This document shows positions 39,433 to 47,188 of a stretch of DNA of 55,032 bases, one piece after another. The notes below the pieces were generated by a model, which was not told the DNA's origin, searched no databases, and saw only the letters and a list, made by a program, of their open reading frames with translations. The position numbers and the translations under genes were made by a program. Location of the stretch: IMG/VR virus record IMGVR_UViG_3300045020_000011, positions 1-55,032 of that record; one strand, 5' to 3'. Numbering within the stretch: the first letter of the stretch is position 1; the number at the start of each line of letters is the position of its first letter. Origin of the DNA: a virus.

Positions 39433-40341
39433 TTAATGGTGCGCTTCTTCGCGTTGCTCTGCGGTTACGGCGTTTGCCTCTGCGTCACGTAATGCCACTT
39501 CCCGCGCTTCGTCGAGCACGCCGTTTGCCGGTTCGCCTTGTTCGCCTTGGTCGTCATCATCCACCGCTTCAATGGGCAGATGTTCATCGATCCACTCGCC
39601 CAAAGCACGATAGATACGGATCAAACGCGGGCCGTCGTGTTTCGATACGAGCAATTCGACGATTGCCTTTACTGCTGCCGCTTCGTTCTCTTCACGCGCT
39701 TCCTGCACTGCCTGATTGGACAGTTCAAGAATACGTGCCAGATACGCTCCGTCGGACTCGCCCACGCCTTGCGGGTTCTCGCTCATAACTTGCGCCCGCA
39801 CGCCCGTGATCGCCTTTTGCGAGCGGGCAATCGCCTTACGCTCTTTCTCTTCGGGGGTTGCCACTTGCGCGCCGTGCCACTTAATATGTTTCGCGTCAAG
39901 AGCACGCTTAGCCAACACTTGCATTGCATTGTAGCCCGTCCGATCGTCATACCCAAGCGACTCCAACTCTTTGCGGGCGAACTTCAACGCCCCCCATGAG
40001 TTTTGAATGATGGTACGAACGTTCATTGCCTGCTGCGTCTTAGGGCCACGATAGACTTTTTCCTTACCGTCTACCGTAACCTTGTCCGGGCAACCGGCAG
40101 CCTTGTCCACTTCCTTAGCGCGTTCGATCATCTTTTCACACGCGCCGTTGATCTGGAATGCATCGGCCCCCTTGTCAACCAGGGCACGAATCGACTGCAT
40201 ACGCGTTATCTGCGTTTCGTCCGATTGCACGAAGTTTTCGTACAACCATTGACCGGTAACGAGTAGTTGCTTGGTCGGCTCTTGCTTGCCTACCGGTTCC
40301 ATCTTGCCGTCAACTACTGCGCTTGTCGCTGTGTCACTCAT
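39433..40341 (-). CDS. Unknown early-type protein (302 aa)
   Basis: I start at the ATG 40341, seven bases after AAGGGG; the upstream extension is not supported. The protein is highly charged and helical (KAIARSQKAITGVRAQVM... AREENEAAAVKAIVELLVSKHDG) with an acidic tail. GC content and codon use look higher than in neighbours. It has its own promoter, a long leader with a dyad operator, and a terminator, so it is made as a separate transcript. It could be an abundant early protein or DNA-binding regulator. Confidence 0.75.
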   Translation of the reverse strand: MSDTATSAVVDGKMEPVGKQEPTKQLLVTGQWLYENFVQSDETQITRMQSIRALVDKGADAFQINGACEKMIERAKEVDKAAGCPDKVTVDGKEKVYRGPKTQQAMNVRTIIQNSWGALKFARKELESLGYDDRTGYNAMQVLAKRALDAKHIKWHGAQVATPEEKERKAIARSQKAITGVRAQVMSENPQGVGESDGAYLARILELSNQAVQEAREENEAAAVKAIVELLVSKHDGPRLIRIYRALGEWIDEHLPIEAVDDDDQGEQGEPANGVLDEAREVALRDAEANAVTAEQREEAHH

Positions 40342-40431
40342 GATATACCCCTTGGATTGTTCAAGGAACCCGAGCACATTGCCCGTAAGAACCATTATAT
40401 ACACCCCGCAAGAGAATACAAGAACTATTTG

Positions 40432-40460
40432 AAAGTACCAACCTTGTTACCTTGGTCTGA
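40432..40460 (-). promoter_or_regulatory. Dyad operator, copy A
   Basis: The 29 bases match the 41801-41829 element at 26 positions. The core GTACCAACCTTGTTAC is an imperfect palindrome (GTA-C-CAA...TTG-T-TAC), typical of a dimeric binding protein. It sits in the leader of the 302-residue gene. Confidence 0.65.
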
Positions 40461-40525
40461 CGAAACCTCCTGCACTCAGTTGCACGCCTGGAGGTCGAAA
40501 CGCACTAGCGTGCTCATAGTCAGAC
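40455..40525 (-). ncRNA. Possible three-way-junction RNA element in leader
   Basis: GTCTGAC (40455-40461) pairs with GTCAGAC (40519-40525). Inside are CCTCC/GGAGG with a TGCA/TGCA tip (40467-40494) and GCAC/GTGC (40502-40513). The 71-base unit looks like a closed three-way junction. It is not a tRNA: no T arm abuts the outer stem. It could be a regulatory leader structure. Confidence 0.5.
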
Positions 40526-40649
40526 GAATTACGCTCACCTGCTAACCATAATTCTATACTACCTATTCTAGCTTGCTAATACTCGTTTTAAATCGATCGA
40601 TCCAGGTGATAGCCTACCCCTTCGAACACGGATTTCCTACTACAATTCA

Positions 40650-40680
40650 ATTATAGCACATTATATTAGGGCCATACCAA
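40650..40680 (-). promoter_or_regulatory. Extended -10 promoter for the 302-aa gene
   Basis: On the minus strand TGCTATAAT (extended -10; TATAAT at 40655-40650) is preceded by a TTGGTA -35-like hexamer at 40680-40675, spacing 19. The leader to the gene is about 300 bases. Confidence 0.55.
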
Positions 40681-40723
40681 CTGTTACATTTCCCATTTAA
40701 GCACTTACTTAATTCATTAGACG

Positions 40724-40747
40724 TAAAAAAAGCCGCTCTAGGCGGCT
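40724..40747 (-). terminator. Rho-independent terminator, leftward
   Basis: On the minus strand AGCCGC-CTAGA-GCGGCT is followed by TTTTTTT. It closes the 40753-41707 gene group. Confidence 0.92.
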
Positions 40748-40752
40748 AGTGG

Positions 40753-41007
40753 TTACGGTATGAACCTCAGTACCGGGTTATCCGGTTGCACGCTCTCACA
40801 CTGTTCGTATTGCTTGGACGACAGGTAAGAACCTCCATCGAAGTCGAGAGCCGCACCCAGTGCCCGCATAAATAGCGGGCCGTCTACCGTCTTTGATTCT
40901 TGTTCTCCAGACTGGCAGTCAGTCACAGTGTAGTCCGCTTGATTGTCCTTCGTGATTTGAAATTGTATGTTCAAATCTTCGAGAATGATTGATCCAACGA
41001 TTGCCAT
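40753..41007 (-). CDS. Unknown protein (84 aa)
   Basis: The ATG at 41007 follows GGAG seven bases upstream. MAIVGSIILEDLNIQFQITKDNQADYTVTDCQSGEQ is beta-rich; a helix (PLFMRALGAAL) follows. It is the last gene before a strong terminator. No family is recognised. Confidence 0.72.
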   Translation of the reverse strand: MAIVGSIILEDLNIQFQITKDNQADYTVTDCQSGEQESKTVDGPLFMRALGAALDFDGGSYLSSKQYEQCESVQPDNPVLRFIP

Positions 41008-41046
41008 GACAATTCTCCAGATGAATAAGGGAAATCCCCTAGTCCG

Positions 41047-41223
41047 TTAGCACCAAGGGTTTTGATCGGGGCCAACCTGACCATGCGCGCCGTTGCGATG
41101 CATAGCCCGGTCCTCTGCCATATCTAGCTGACCTGCCGCCATTGCTACCAACAGACCTAGCACGCTACAGCCGACCGTCAGCACGCCAACAGCAATCAAC
41201 AGCACAATGGTTACGGTATTCAT
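41047..41223 (-). CDS. Small membrane protein (58 aa)
   Basis: I use the third of three nearby ATGs (41223), six bases after GAGG. MNTVTIVLLIAVGVLTVGCSVLGLLVAMAA is one long hydrophobic helix, and the C-terminal half is polar (MAEDRAMHRNGAHG). It may be a small host-envelope or lysis-timing protein. Confidence 0.66.
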   Translation of the reverse strand: MNTVTIVLLIAVGVLTVGCSVLGLLVAMAAGQLDMAEDRAMHRNGAHGQVGPDQNPWC

Positions 41224-41231
41224 CATACACC

Positions 41232-41396
41232 TCATTGGAGGGTTATTGATGCAAGGGGAACCGTCCGACGATACACATTGCGATTCAGCCAGGGGACGTA
41301 TGTGTATTCATCATACGCGTTACTGCCAATGAACAACCAAGTGCAGAGAACATTCCTCCGACCAATGGTTGCGGTATCCAAACGATCATAGAGCAT
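41232..41396 (-). CDS. Small protein of unknown function (54 aa)
   Basis: The ATG at 41396 follows CAGGTG. The product MLYDRLDTATIGRRNVLCTWLFIGSNAYDEY... overlaps the end of the small membrane-protein gene by 11 bases. No family is recognised. Confidence 0.64.
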   Translation of the reverse strand: MLYDRLDTATIGRRNVLCTWLFIGSNAYDEYTYVPWLNRNVYRRTVPLASITLQ

Positions 41397-41496
41397 GATA
41401 CACCTGTATGAGTGATACAACAATACGAAGAATGAACAGAATGCCAGCAACGGCTACAGCACTGGCAAACAACAGATCAAAGAGAACGTCTTTCAT
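41386..41496 (-). CDS. Very small single-span membrane protein (36 aa)
   Basis: The ATG at 41496 follows GGGGAATAATC. MKDVLFDLLFASAVAVAGILFILRIVVSLIQVYHAL is nearly all hydrophobic. With the neighbouring membrane protein it makes two tiny membrane proteins in one transcript. The frame is short, so confidence is moderate. Confidence 0.58.
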   Translation of the reverse strand: MKDVLFDLLFASAVAVAGILFILRIVVSLIQVYHAL

Positions 41497-41500
41497 GTGA

Positions 41501-41707
41501 TTATTCCCCTTCCCAGTTGAAAGGACCAGCATAAACGGTCGTGACTGAACCATCATCGGATTCAGCATAGACGGTTAGCAGCGAACCCTCAGGGACACGT
41601 GCATCAAGGTTGTCAGCCGCATCGATAATCGCTTGCACCTTTGTATCACCATAACCATAGGTGACGTTAGCGAACTCCCGAAGTGTCAGCTTAGCAACGT
41701 ATCTCAT
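41501..41707 (-). CDS. Unknown protein (68 aa), first gene of the far-right leftward group
   Basis: The ATG at 41707 follows AAGGGG. MRYVAKLTLREFANVTYGYGDTKVQAIIDAADNLDARVPEGSLLTVYAESDDGSVT is a compact alpha/beta protein. It lies downstream of a dyad operator and the 42.2-kb leftward promoter. Confidence 0.72.
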   Translation of the reverse strand: MRYVAKLTLREFANVTYGYGDTKVQAIIDAADNLDARVPEGSLLTVYAESDDGSVTTVYAGPFNWEGE

Positions 41708-41800
41708 GATGTTTCCCCTTGTTAGACGGTTTATCCCGTCCATCTAGTCTAGGTGAAGAATCGACACTTGTTATTAGTGAAAACACCTACTTGTGCAGGT

Positions 41801-41829
41801 AAAGTACCAAGCTTGTTACCCTAGTCTGA
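41801..41829 (-). promoter_or_regulatory. Dyad operator, copy B
   Basis: The core GTACCAAGCTTGTTAC contains the perfect palindrome CAAGCTTG with symmetric GTA/TAC flanks. It matches copy A at 26 of 29 positions. It lies about 95 bases before the first gene of the group. Confidence 0.68.
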
Positions 41830-42089
41830 TCATTGCTAGTCTGTTGATTAGGTAACGATATATCATTATGGCTTAGAACCACATATCAAATGACCATCAT
41901 ATCATCACATCTTCACTCAATTTTTAAAACAGACCTATGTTTACGATGGGGGCAGGGGGGAAAAAGCAACGCAACGAAAAGCTCGAAACCCTCTAAACTA
42001 CGATTTTATGTACTTTTAGAAGGGTAGGGGGTATAAGTATGATGATATGAGTAGAGTAACTAGATTAGTACTCTGAAGAGGAGCTCGGC

Positions 42090-42146
42090 ATGATGAAGCC
42101 ATACCTCGCAGGGCCTGTAGGCCCAGCATACAGCTATCTTCTTTAG
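42090..42146 (+). CDS. Possible 18-residue peptide frame
   Basis: AAGAGGAG precedes a double ATG at a good distance, and the frame (MMKPYLAGPVGPAYSYLL) ends at TAG 42144-42146. No rightward promoter is obvious upstream and the region is transcribed on the other strand, so this may be chance. Confidence 0.25.
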   Translation: MMKPYLAGPVGPAYSYLL

Positions 42147-42178
42147 ACTACATAAAAGACATGGAACAGAAAGAAGAA

Positions 42179-42213
42179 ACAGAAGTACATACAATTTAAA
42201 ATATGTCTTCTGT
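42179..42213 (-). promoter_or_regulatory. Leader hairpin downstream of leftward promoter
   Basis: ACAGAAG-x-ACATA pairs with TATGT-CTTCTGT around an AT-rich loop. On the minus strand it starts about 11 bases after the predicted transcript start and is followed by TTTCTTCTTTCT. This copies the layout of the 24.7-kb promoter and hairpin, so it may be an attenuator. Confidence 0.6.
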
Positions 42214-42232
42214 AAAGAAGAAAGAACTATAT

Positions 42233-42261
42233 ATCTTATGCTATCTTAATCACTTTGTCAA
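42233..42261 (-). promoter_or_regulatory. Sigma70-type leftward promoter
   Basis: TTGACA (42261-42256), 17 bases, TAAGAT (42238-42233) on the minus strand. The 16 bases ending in the -10 (TAAGATAGCATAAGAT) equal those of the 24758-24786 promoter. It drives the rightmost group of small leftward genes. Confidence 0.87.
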
Positions 42262-42310
42262 GTACTTTGTTGTAGTTTTGGTACAACAGAGGTAGAACAG
42301 CAAATATTAC

Positions 42311-42339
42311 TTGACAAGTCCATTAAGAGTGTATAAGAT
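42311..42339 (+). promoter_or_regulatory. Sigma70-type rightward promoter of the late arm
   Basis: TTGACA (42311-42316), 17 bases, TAAGAT (42334-42339). It is the only strong rightward promoter I see. It lies about 160 bases before the terminase start and back to back with the leftward promoter. Expected start near 42346. Confidence 0.87.
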
Positions 42340-42402
42340 AGAAGGTCTGTTGTGAAAGTTGTTGACAGTTAACATCTTTTGTGGTAGTGGTTTACCACCG
42401 TG

Positions 42403-42417
42403 AAGGAGGTGATCCAA
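42403..42417 (+). promoter_or_regulatory. Exceptionally long Shine-Dalgarno-like sequence without a start codon
   Basis: AAGGAGGTGATCCAA is the full complement of a 16S rRNA 3' end (TTGGATCACCTCCTT). No ATG, GTG or TTG follows at 5-10 bases. A perfect hairpin GTGGTA/TACCAC (42381-42398) lies before it and CCTAC/GTAGG (42423-42440) after it. The next ATG is at 42447. It could hold a ribosome or 30S subunit in the leader. Confidence 0.7.
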
Positions 42418-42446
42418 TATCTCCTACTGAGGCCGGTAGGTTACCA

Positions 42447-42506
42447 ATGGCTATCGTCGTGCTGGGAGACGTTAAACCGCCCGGCGCTAACATTTCAAGG
42501 AAATAA
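42447..42506 (+). CDS. Possible 19-residue leader peptide before terS
   Basis: ATG GCT... ends with TAA at 42504-42506, directly before the terminase ATG (42507). The frame encodes MAIVVLGDVKPPGANISRK. A weak GGTAGG lies upstream. Abutting stop and start suggest translational coupling, but the frame is short. Confidence 0.35.
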   Translation: MAIVVLGDVKPPGANISRK

Positions 42507-43145
42507 ATGCTCTCTGACAACCCCAGAATGAAGTATAAACCAACGGGTCGTAGGCGAGCAGTCACTAAGTCGAAGGGGCACTGGTCAGACAGTCAAAAAG
42601 TTGAAGCAGTTCAGACTTATCTGATCCTAGGTTCTCTGAAACTGACTGCTGGTGCCCTTCGTATCCCGTTTGATACCCTCAAGGTCTGGAAACAAAGTGA
42701 ATGGTGGAAGACTCTTGTTGAGGAACTTCGCCTTCAAGAAGACCTACAACTCAGTAACCGTCTAAAAAAGATCATCACCAAGTCATATGACGTGCTTGAA
42801 GATCGTCTCGAGAACGGTGATTTTGTCTTCGACCAGAAAACGGGCGAAATGCGACGTAAACCGGTTGCAATGCGGGACGCACACAAGGTAGCAATCGATC
42901 TTGTGCAGCAGCGCCAAGACCTTGTAGATCGCCATTTAGGGGGTCAAACGGTCACGGAAGACAAAATTGAGAAAACACTTGCAAATCTGGCTGAACAATT
43001 CGCCAAAATTGCTAACCAAGTCACAAATGTCAAGCCTTCAGTAGAGGTTACTGACGTACTCTTCGGAGCAGATGCTCATTCCGAGCGCTCTGATGAGCTT
43101 TTATTTGGCCGAGAGGACGAAAACCATGCCGAGAAAGAATCCTGA
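42507..43145 (+). CDS. terS: Terminase small subunit
   Basis: The product has 212 residues. A helix-turn-helix-like N-terminus (VEAVQTYLILGSLKLTAGALRIPFDTLKVWK) is followed by a helical oligomerisation region (LQLSNRLKKIITKSYDVLEDRL... RDAHKVAIDLVQQRQDLV). It recognises phage DNA for packaging. The start follows AAGGAAATAA. It is first in the late arm, followed by HNH and large terminase. Confidence 0.85.
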   Translation: MLSDNPRMKYKPTGRRRAVTKSKGHWSDSQKVEAVQTYLILGSLKLTAGALRIPFDTLKVWKQSEWWKTLVEELRLQEDLQLSNRLKKIITKSYDVLEDRLENGDFVFDQKTGEMRRKPVAMRDAHKVAIDLVQQRQDLVDRHLGGQTVTEDKIEKTLANLAEQFAKIANQVTNVKPSVEVTDVLFGADAHSERSDELLFGREDENHAEKES

Positions 43146-43383
43146 TGGGACTAGAGACTACAGTTACGACAAGAAATACGAATCCAGCCCTAAACAACGT
43201 GCAGCCCGAGTCGAACGTGATCTCGCTAGACGAGAACTGTCGAAAGAAGGCAAGGTTTCTAAGGGCGATGGCAAGGATGTTGACCATATCAAGCCGGTAT
43301 CTAAGGGTGGTACTAACAAGCGAACCAATCTTCGAGCTATCTCCGCAAGTGCTAATCGCGCGAAGGGAAATCGCAGCAAATGA
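43126..43383 (+). CDS. HNH endonuclease next to the terminase
   Basis: I start at the ATG 43126 (MPRKNPDGTRDYSYDKKYES), since GAGAGG lies upstream. The 85-residue basic protein has DVDHIKPVSKGGTNKRTNLRAISASANRAKG, a full HNH motif (DH, N, and N). Genes like this beside terminase often assist DNA cleavage during packaging. It overlaps both terminase genes. Confidence 0.87.
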   Translation: MPRKNPDGTRDYSYDKKYESSPKQRAARVERDLARRELSKEGKVSKGDGKDVDHIKPVSKGGTNKRTNLRAISASANRAKGNRSK

Positions 43384-44897
43384 AGATCAATGCGGAAGTG
43401 GTAGCAGGCTTTGTAGGAAGCATCCTTGCTCCGACATTTGAAGATAGCTGTGCTTCCCCCGACTTTCACAAGGAAATGTGGCAACTATGCTGCTCAACCA
43501 ACAAATTTGTTGCGATAGCTGCGCCTCGGGGTCATGCCAAGTCCACTGCGGTGACTCTTGGTTACGGTCTGGCTACGCTACTCTTCCGGGAACGGAAATT
43601 TATGTTGCTGGTATCAGATACGGAAGCGCAAGCATCACTGTTTCTGGGCAACATCAAGAATGCACTACAAGAGAACACCCAACTGATCGAACTGTTCGGC
43701 CTGAAGAAGAATGATAAGGGCCTAGTCCAGTTCGTAAAAGACAGTGAAACCGATATCGTCGTGGAATTCAATGATGGTCATCGATTCCGGATCATAGCTA
43801 AGGGTTCTGAACAGAAACTTCGTGGATTACTCTGGAATAACTCCCGTCCTGACATTATCATCGGTGACGACATGGAGAACGATGAACTGGTGATGAACAA
43901 AGAACGTCGTACCAAGTTCAAGAAGTGGTTCAAGAATGCCCTTCTTCCTTGCCGTTCTGATCATGGTATTGTCCGGATTGTTGGTACGATCCTGCACATG
44001 GATGCGATGCTTGAGAACCTCATGCCCCGTCCATATGACAAGAAGACAGTTACCGAAGACCTAAAACAGTACAGTACTCGCCGTGGTATGTGGACCTCAG
44101 TTAAGTATCGTGCCCATACAGACGATTTTAAGGCCCTTCTGTGGCCTCAGAAGAAGAGTGCTGATGAGTTCAAGATGCTTCGTGATGAAGCCTTCAGAGA
44201 CGGAACACAAGATGGATACAGTCAAGAATACCTTAACATCCCTATTGACGAATCGACCACTTATTTCAGACGGGCGGATTTCCTCCCTGTTCGAGAGGAA
44301 GACCTCAAGAAACCCGTGCGGTACTATGTTACAGCCGATCTGGCTATCAGTGACAAAGAAACGGCTGATTACTCAGTATTTGTCGTTGGTGCTGTCGATG
44401 AAGATAAGAGGATTCAAATACGGAATGTCATACGTGAACGCATGGATGGTCGAGAGATTGTTGACACCATACTTGCGCTCCAGAAGCTTTACGAACCTGA
44501 GTGTATAGGAATTGAAGAAATGCAGGTCTCCAAGGCCATTGGGCCATTCCTTCGGGAAGAAATGATCAAGCATAACAACTATATTTCCCTATACCCATTA
44601 AAGCATGGTGGTAAGGACAAGATAACCAGAGCAAGATCAATTCAAGCACGTATGCGTGCGCAAGGATGTAAATTCGACAAGTCGGGTGATTGGTATCAAC
44701 CCTTCGAGGACGAATTGATGCGGTTCCCACGTGATAAGCATGACGATCAGGTGGACGCATTTAGTTACCTTGGCCTTATGCTTGATGTAGTAGTTGAAGC
44801 TCCAACGAAAGATGAACTTGAAGATGAGGCTTACGCAGAAGAGTATCAAGCCTCTGGTCTGGCCGATAAAGGCCGTAGCGAGATAACGGGGTACTAA
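43380..44897 (+). CDS. terL: Terminase large subunit
   Basis: The product has 505 residues. The ATPase has Walker A APRGHAKST (48-56) and Walker B DIIIGDDMEN (158-167). The RNase H-like nuclease shows VTADLAISDKE and, near the C-terminus, RDKHDDQVDAF. It drives DNA into the prohead and cuts concatemers. It overlaps the HNH gene (ATGA) and its stop overlaps the portal ATG. Confidence 0.95.
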   Translation: MKINAEVVAGFVGSILAPTFEDSCASPDFHKEMWQLCCSTNKFVAIAAPRGHAKSTAVTLGYGLATLLFRERKFMLLVSDTEAQASLFLGNIKNALQENTQLIELFGLKKNDKGLVQFVKDSETDIVVEFNDGHRFRIIAKGSEQKLRGLLWNNSRPDIIIGDDMENDELVMNKERRTKFKKWFKNALLPCRSDHGIVRIVGTILHMDAMLENLMPRPYDKKTVTEDLKQYSTRRGMWTSVKYRAHTDDFKALLWPQKKSADEFKMLRDEAFRDGTQDGYSQEYLNIPIDESTTYFRRADFLPVREEDLKKPVRYYVTADLAISDKETADYSVFVVGAVDEDKRIQIRNVIRERMDGREIVDTILALQKLYEPECIGIEEMQVSKAIGPFLREEMIKHNNYISLYPLKHGGKDKITRARSIQARMRAQGCKFDKSGDWYQPFEDELMRFPRDKHDDQVDAFSYLGLMLDVVVEAPTKDELEDEAYAEEYQASGLADKGRSEITGY

Positions 44898-47188
44898 TGC
44901 CAATCAATAACACGCCCGGTGGGGCTATGCAAGCAATGGCCTCCGGTGCTCAAGGCGGGGGTGTTGATCCTAACCAAGACCCATATAACCTGGGTGATGC
45001 AGCACAGATGTTGGGGCAACAGCAGCAACAAATGAATCAGATGCCACAACCTCCGCAACAGCCTGACATTCCTCATCCGGACGCTAACCCAGGTCCGGAC
45101 AATCGCTTGCGTGGCTTTATCGAATCAGTCAACATCGCTGAGAAGTTGGACGAAGACACACTGCGTAAGATTTCTAATCAGGTCTGTGAAGGTTTTGAAG
45201 TCGATCTCCAATCTCGTAAAGAATGGGAACACAAGATCGATGAGTGGACCAAACTGGCCCAGCAAGTCCAAGAACAAAAAGCATATCCGTGGCCGAAAGC
45301 CTCGAATATCAAGTATCCTCTATTGTCTACCGCAGCGATGCAGTTTGCTGCCCGTGCCTATCCTACCCTTGTACCAAGTGATGGTCATGTGGTTACTGGA
45401 CAGGTTATTGGTAAAGACCCAGACGATTCCAAGCAAGATCAAGCTGAACGAATTGGTACATATATGTCCTATGACATTATGCACCAAATGGACGGTTGGG
45501 AAGAGGGAATGGATAAGCTCCTGATCACTCTACCCATCGTTGGTACGATGTTCAAGAAGACCTTCTGGGACCCGATCAAGAAAAAGAATTGCAGCCATGT
45601 ACTGCTGCCGAAGCATGTTGTCGTCAACTATTGGGCTACTTGTCTCAAAGATTGTGAACGTATCTCTGAGATTATCCCAATGACTAAGCGGATGGTTAAG
45701 CAACGTCAGATGAGCAAGTTGTTCTGCAAAGACGTTGATCTTGGTGAACCGCCCTCGATTCCAATGGACGGTCATAATCGAAAGTCCAACTGGATGCCAG
45801 CAAATGATGAGACGACTCCGTATGAGATTGTAGAACAGCATTGCTACTACGACTTGGACGATGATGGATATGCTGAACCGTATGTGGTCACGTTTCACCG
45901 GCAGTCCCGTAAGATACTTCGGATCACTGCACGGTATGACGAAAGTACAATTCTGTTTACTGATGATGGAGAGTTGGCTGGTATTGAGCCCATTCATTAT
46001 TATACTAAATTTGGTTTCATCCCTAACCCCGATGGGTCATTTTATGACATTGGTTTTGGGATGTTGCTTGGGCCTCTTAATGAGTCCGTTAACACAATCA
46101 TTAACCAGTTGACGGATGCAGGGACTCTGAATAACCTCCAGAGTGGTTTTATAGGGAAGGGCCTTCGACTCCGTATGGGCGATCATCGCTTTATGCCGGG
46201 TGAATGGAAGGCTGTCAATGCAGTAGGGGATGATCTCAAGAAGCAGATTTTCCCGCTTCCAACTAAAGAACCTAGCCCTGTTCTATTCCAGTTGATGGGC
46301 CAATTGGTCACATCGGCTAAGGAACTGGCTTCGGTCGCTGAAATCTTCACCGGGAAGATGCCCGGTCAAAACACTCCCGCTACTACCACGATGGCTACCG
46401 TGGAACAGGGGATGAAGGTTTTCACGGCCATCTATAAGCGTATCTACCGTGCTCTGAGTGAAGAGTTCTGTAAGCTGTTCAAGTTGAACGCTACATATCT
46501 CAACCCCCAGACGTATGCGGCAGTTATTAACGAACCGGTTGGTCCAGATGACTTTGATGAAACAACGTACCGGGTTATCCCGGCAGCGGACCCGAATGCC
46601 ACTAGTGCCCAGGAGAAATTGCAGAAAGCAGAAGGACTTCTCCAGTTGCTTCCAATTGGCGTGCTTGATCCGGTACAGGTCATCACACGAGTACTCAAGG
46701 CTCAGGAACAGCCGAATTATGAGCAGCTATTTAACCAAGCTGTACAGCAAACGGGCCAGATGCCGCCGCCACCTCCTGATCCAAAGGTGCAAGAACTTCA
46801 GATGAAGTCTCAAGCACAACAGCAGGAAATGCAGTTGAAGACGGCACAGCAGCAACAGCAGATGGAGCTAGAGTCTCGTAGTAAGCAGCAACAAATGGCG
46901 ATGGAAGCGCAAGAGCATCAACAGAAGATGCAGATGCAAGCCCAGGAAGCTCAAATGGATGCCCAAGTACAGGCCCATGCAGCTAACGCCCAGATTGCGG
47001 CTGAACAGATGCAGATGCAACATCAACACCAAATGAACCAACAAGAGTTGCAAATGACGCAAGAGAGTCACAAGGCGTCACTACAACAGGGTCAAGAAGC
47101 CCATAAGGCCAAGGTCCAACAGACTAAGGAGAGCCAAAAATTACAAGCCCAACACAAATCTTCTCAGACTGGCGCAAGGAAGAAGTAA
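44897..47188 (+). CDS. Portal protein
   Basis: The product has 763 residues. The body (about 100-600) has portal hallmarks such as KAYPWPKASNIKYPLLSTAAMQFAARAYP and the long stretch DIGFGMLLGPLNESVNTIINQLTDAGTLNN. The last ~145 residues are a Gln/Met-rich helix (QQQQQM, HQHQMNQQ), likely a barrel or coiled coil reaching into the capsid as in P22 gp1. It forms the dodecameric DNA gate. Position after terminase and before scaffold agrees. Confidence 0.88.
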   Translation: MPINNTPGGAMQAMASGAQGGGVDPNQDPYNLGDAAQMLGQQQQQMNQMPQPPQQPDIPHPDANPGPDNRLRGFIESVNIAEKLDEDTLRKISNQVCEGFEVDLQSRKEWEHKIDEWTKLAQQVQEQKAYPWPKASNIKYPLLSTAAMQFAARAYPTLVPSDGHVVTGQVIGKDPDDSKQDQAERIGTYMSYDIMHQMDGWEEGMDKLLITLPIVGTMFKKTFWDPIKKKNCSHVLLPKHVVVNYWATCLKDCERISEIIPMTKRMVKQRQMSKLFCKDVDLGEPPSIPMDGHNRKSNWMPANDETTPYEIVEQHCYYDLDDDGYAEPYVVTFHRQSRKILRITARYDESTILFTDDGELAGIEPIHYYTKFGFIPNPDGSFYDIGFGMLLGPLNESVNTIINQLTDAGTLNNLQSGFIGKGLRLRMGDHRFMPGEWKAVNAVGDDLKKQIFPLPTKEPSPVLFQLMGQLVTSAKELASVAEIFTGKMPGQNTPATTTMATVEQGMKVFTAIYKRIYRALSEEFCKLFKLNATYLNPQTYAAVINEPVGPDDFDETTYRVIPAADPNATSAQEKLQKAEGLLQLLPIGVLDPVQVITRVLKAQEQPNYEQLFNQAVQQTGQMPPPPPDPKVQELQMKSQAQQQEMQLKTAQQQQQMELESRSKQQQMAMEAQEHQQKMQMQAQEAQMDAQVQAHAANAQIAAEQMQMQHQHQMNQQELQMTQESHKASLQQGQEAHKAKVQQTKESQKLQAQHKSSQTGARKK

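Larger units (their letters stand above)
40342..40752. other. Long promoter/leader region of the 302-aa gene
   Basis: This 411-base stretch has no gene. From right to left it has a terminator, a promoter near 40650-40680, about 180 bases of leader, a three-way-junction-like element (40455-40525), a dyad operator (40432-40460) and a second TATAAT-type site just before the gene. It is a complex regulatory leader. Confidence 0.7.
41708..42446. other. Divergent control region between leftward and rightward arms
   Basis: This is a large gap with no convincing gene apart from a possible 18-codon frame. It holds a dyad operator (41801-41829), two G-runs near 41947-41960, a GGGCCT/AGGCCC hairpin (42110-42123), a leader hairpin, and back-to-back promoters (42233-42261 leftward, 42311-42339 rightward). 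A replication origin here is possible. Confidence 0.6.

Noticed and set aside
40455-40525. Possible tRNA (7-bp outer stem, 71 bases)
   Set aside because: No T arm adjacent to the outer stem, no T-loop consensus on either strand and no CCA-like end; kept as a leader structure only.
41947-42030. G-quadruplex from the G-runs
   Set aside because: Only two long runs are close together; the others are about 60 bases away, too far for a standard quadruplex.
42362-42390. Second rightward promoter (TTGACA, 17 bases, TAGTGG)
   Set aside because: The -10 fits the consensus poorly and overlaps a perfect hairpin; chance match more likely.
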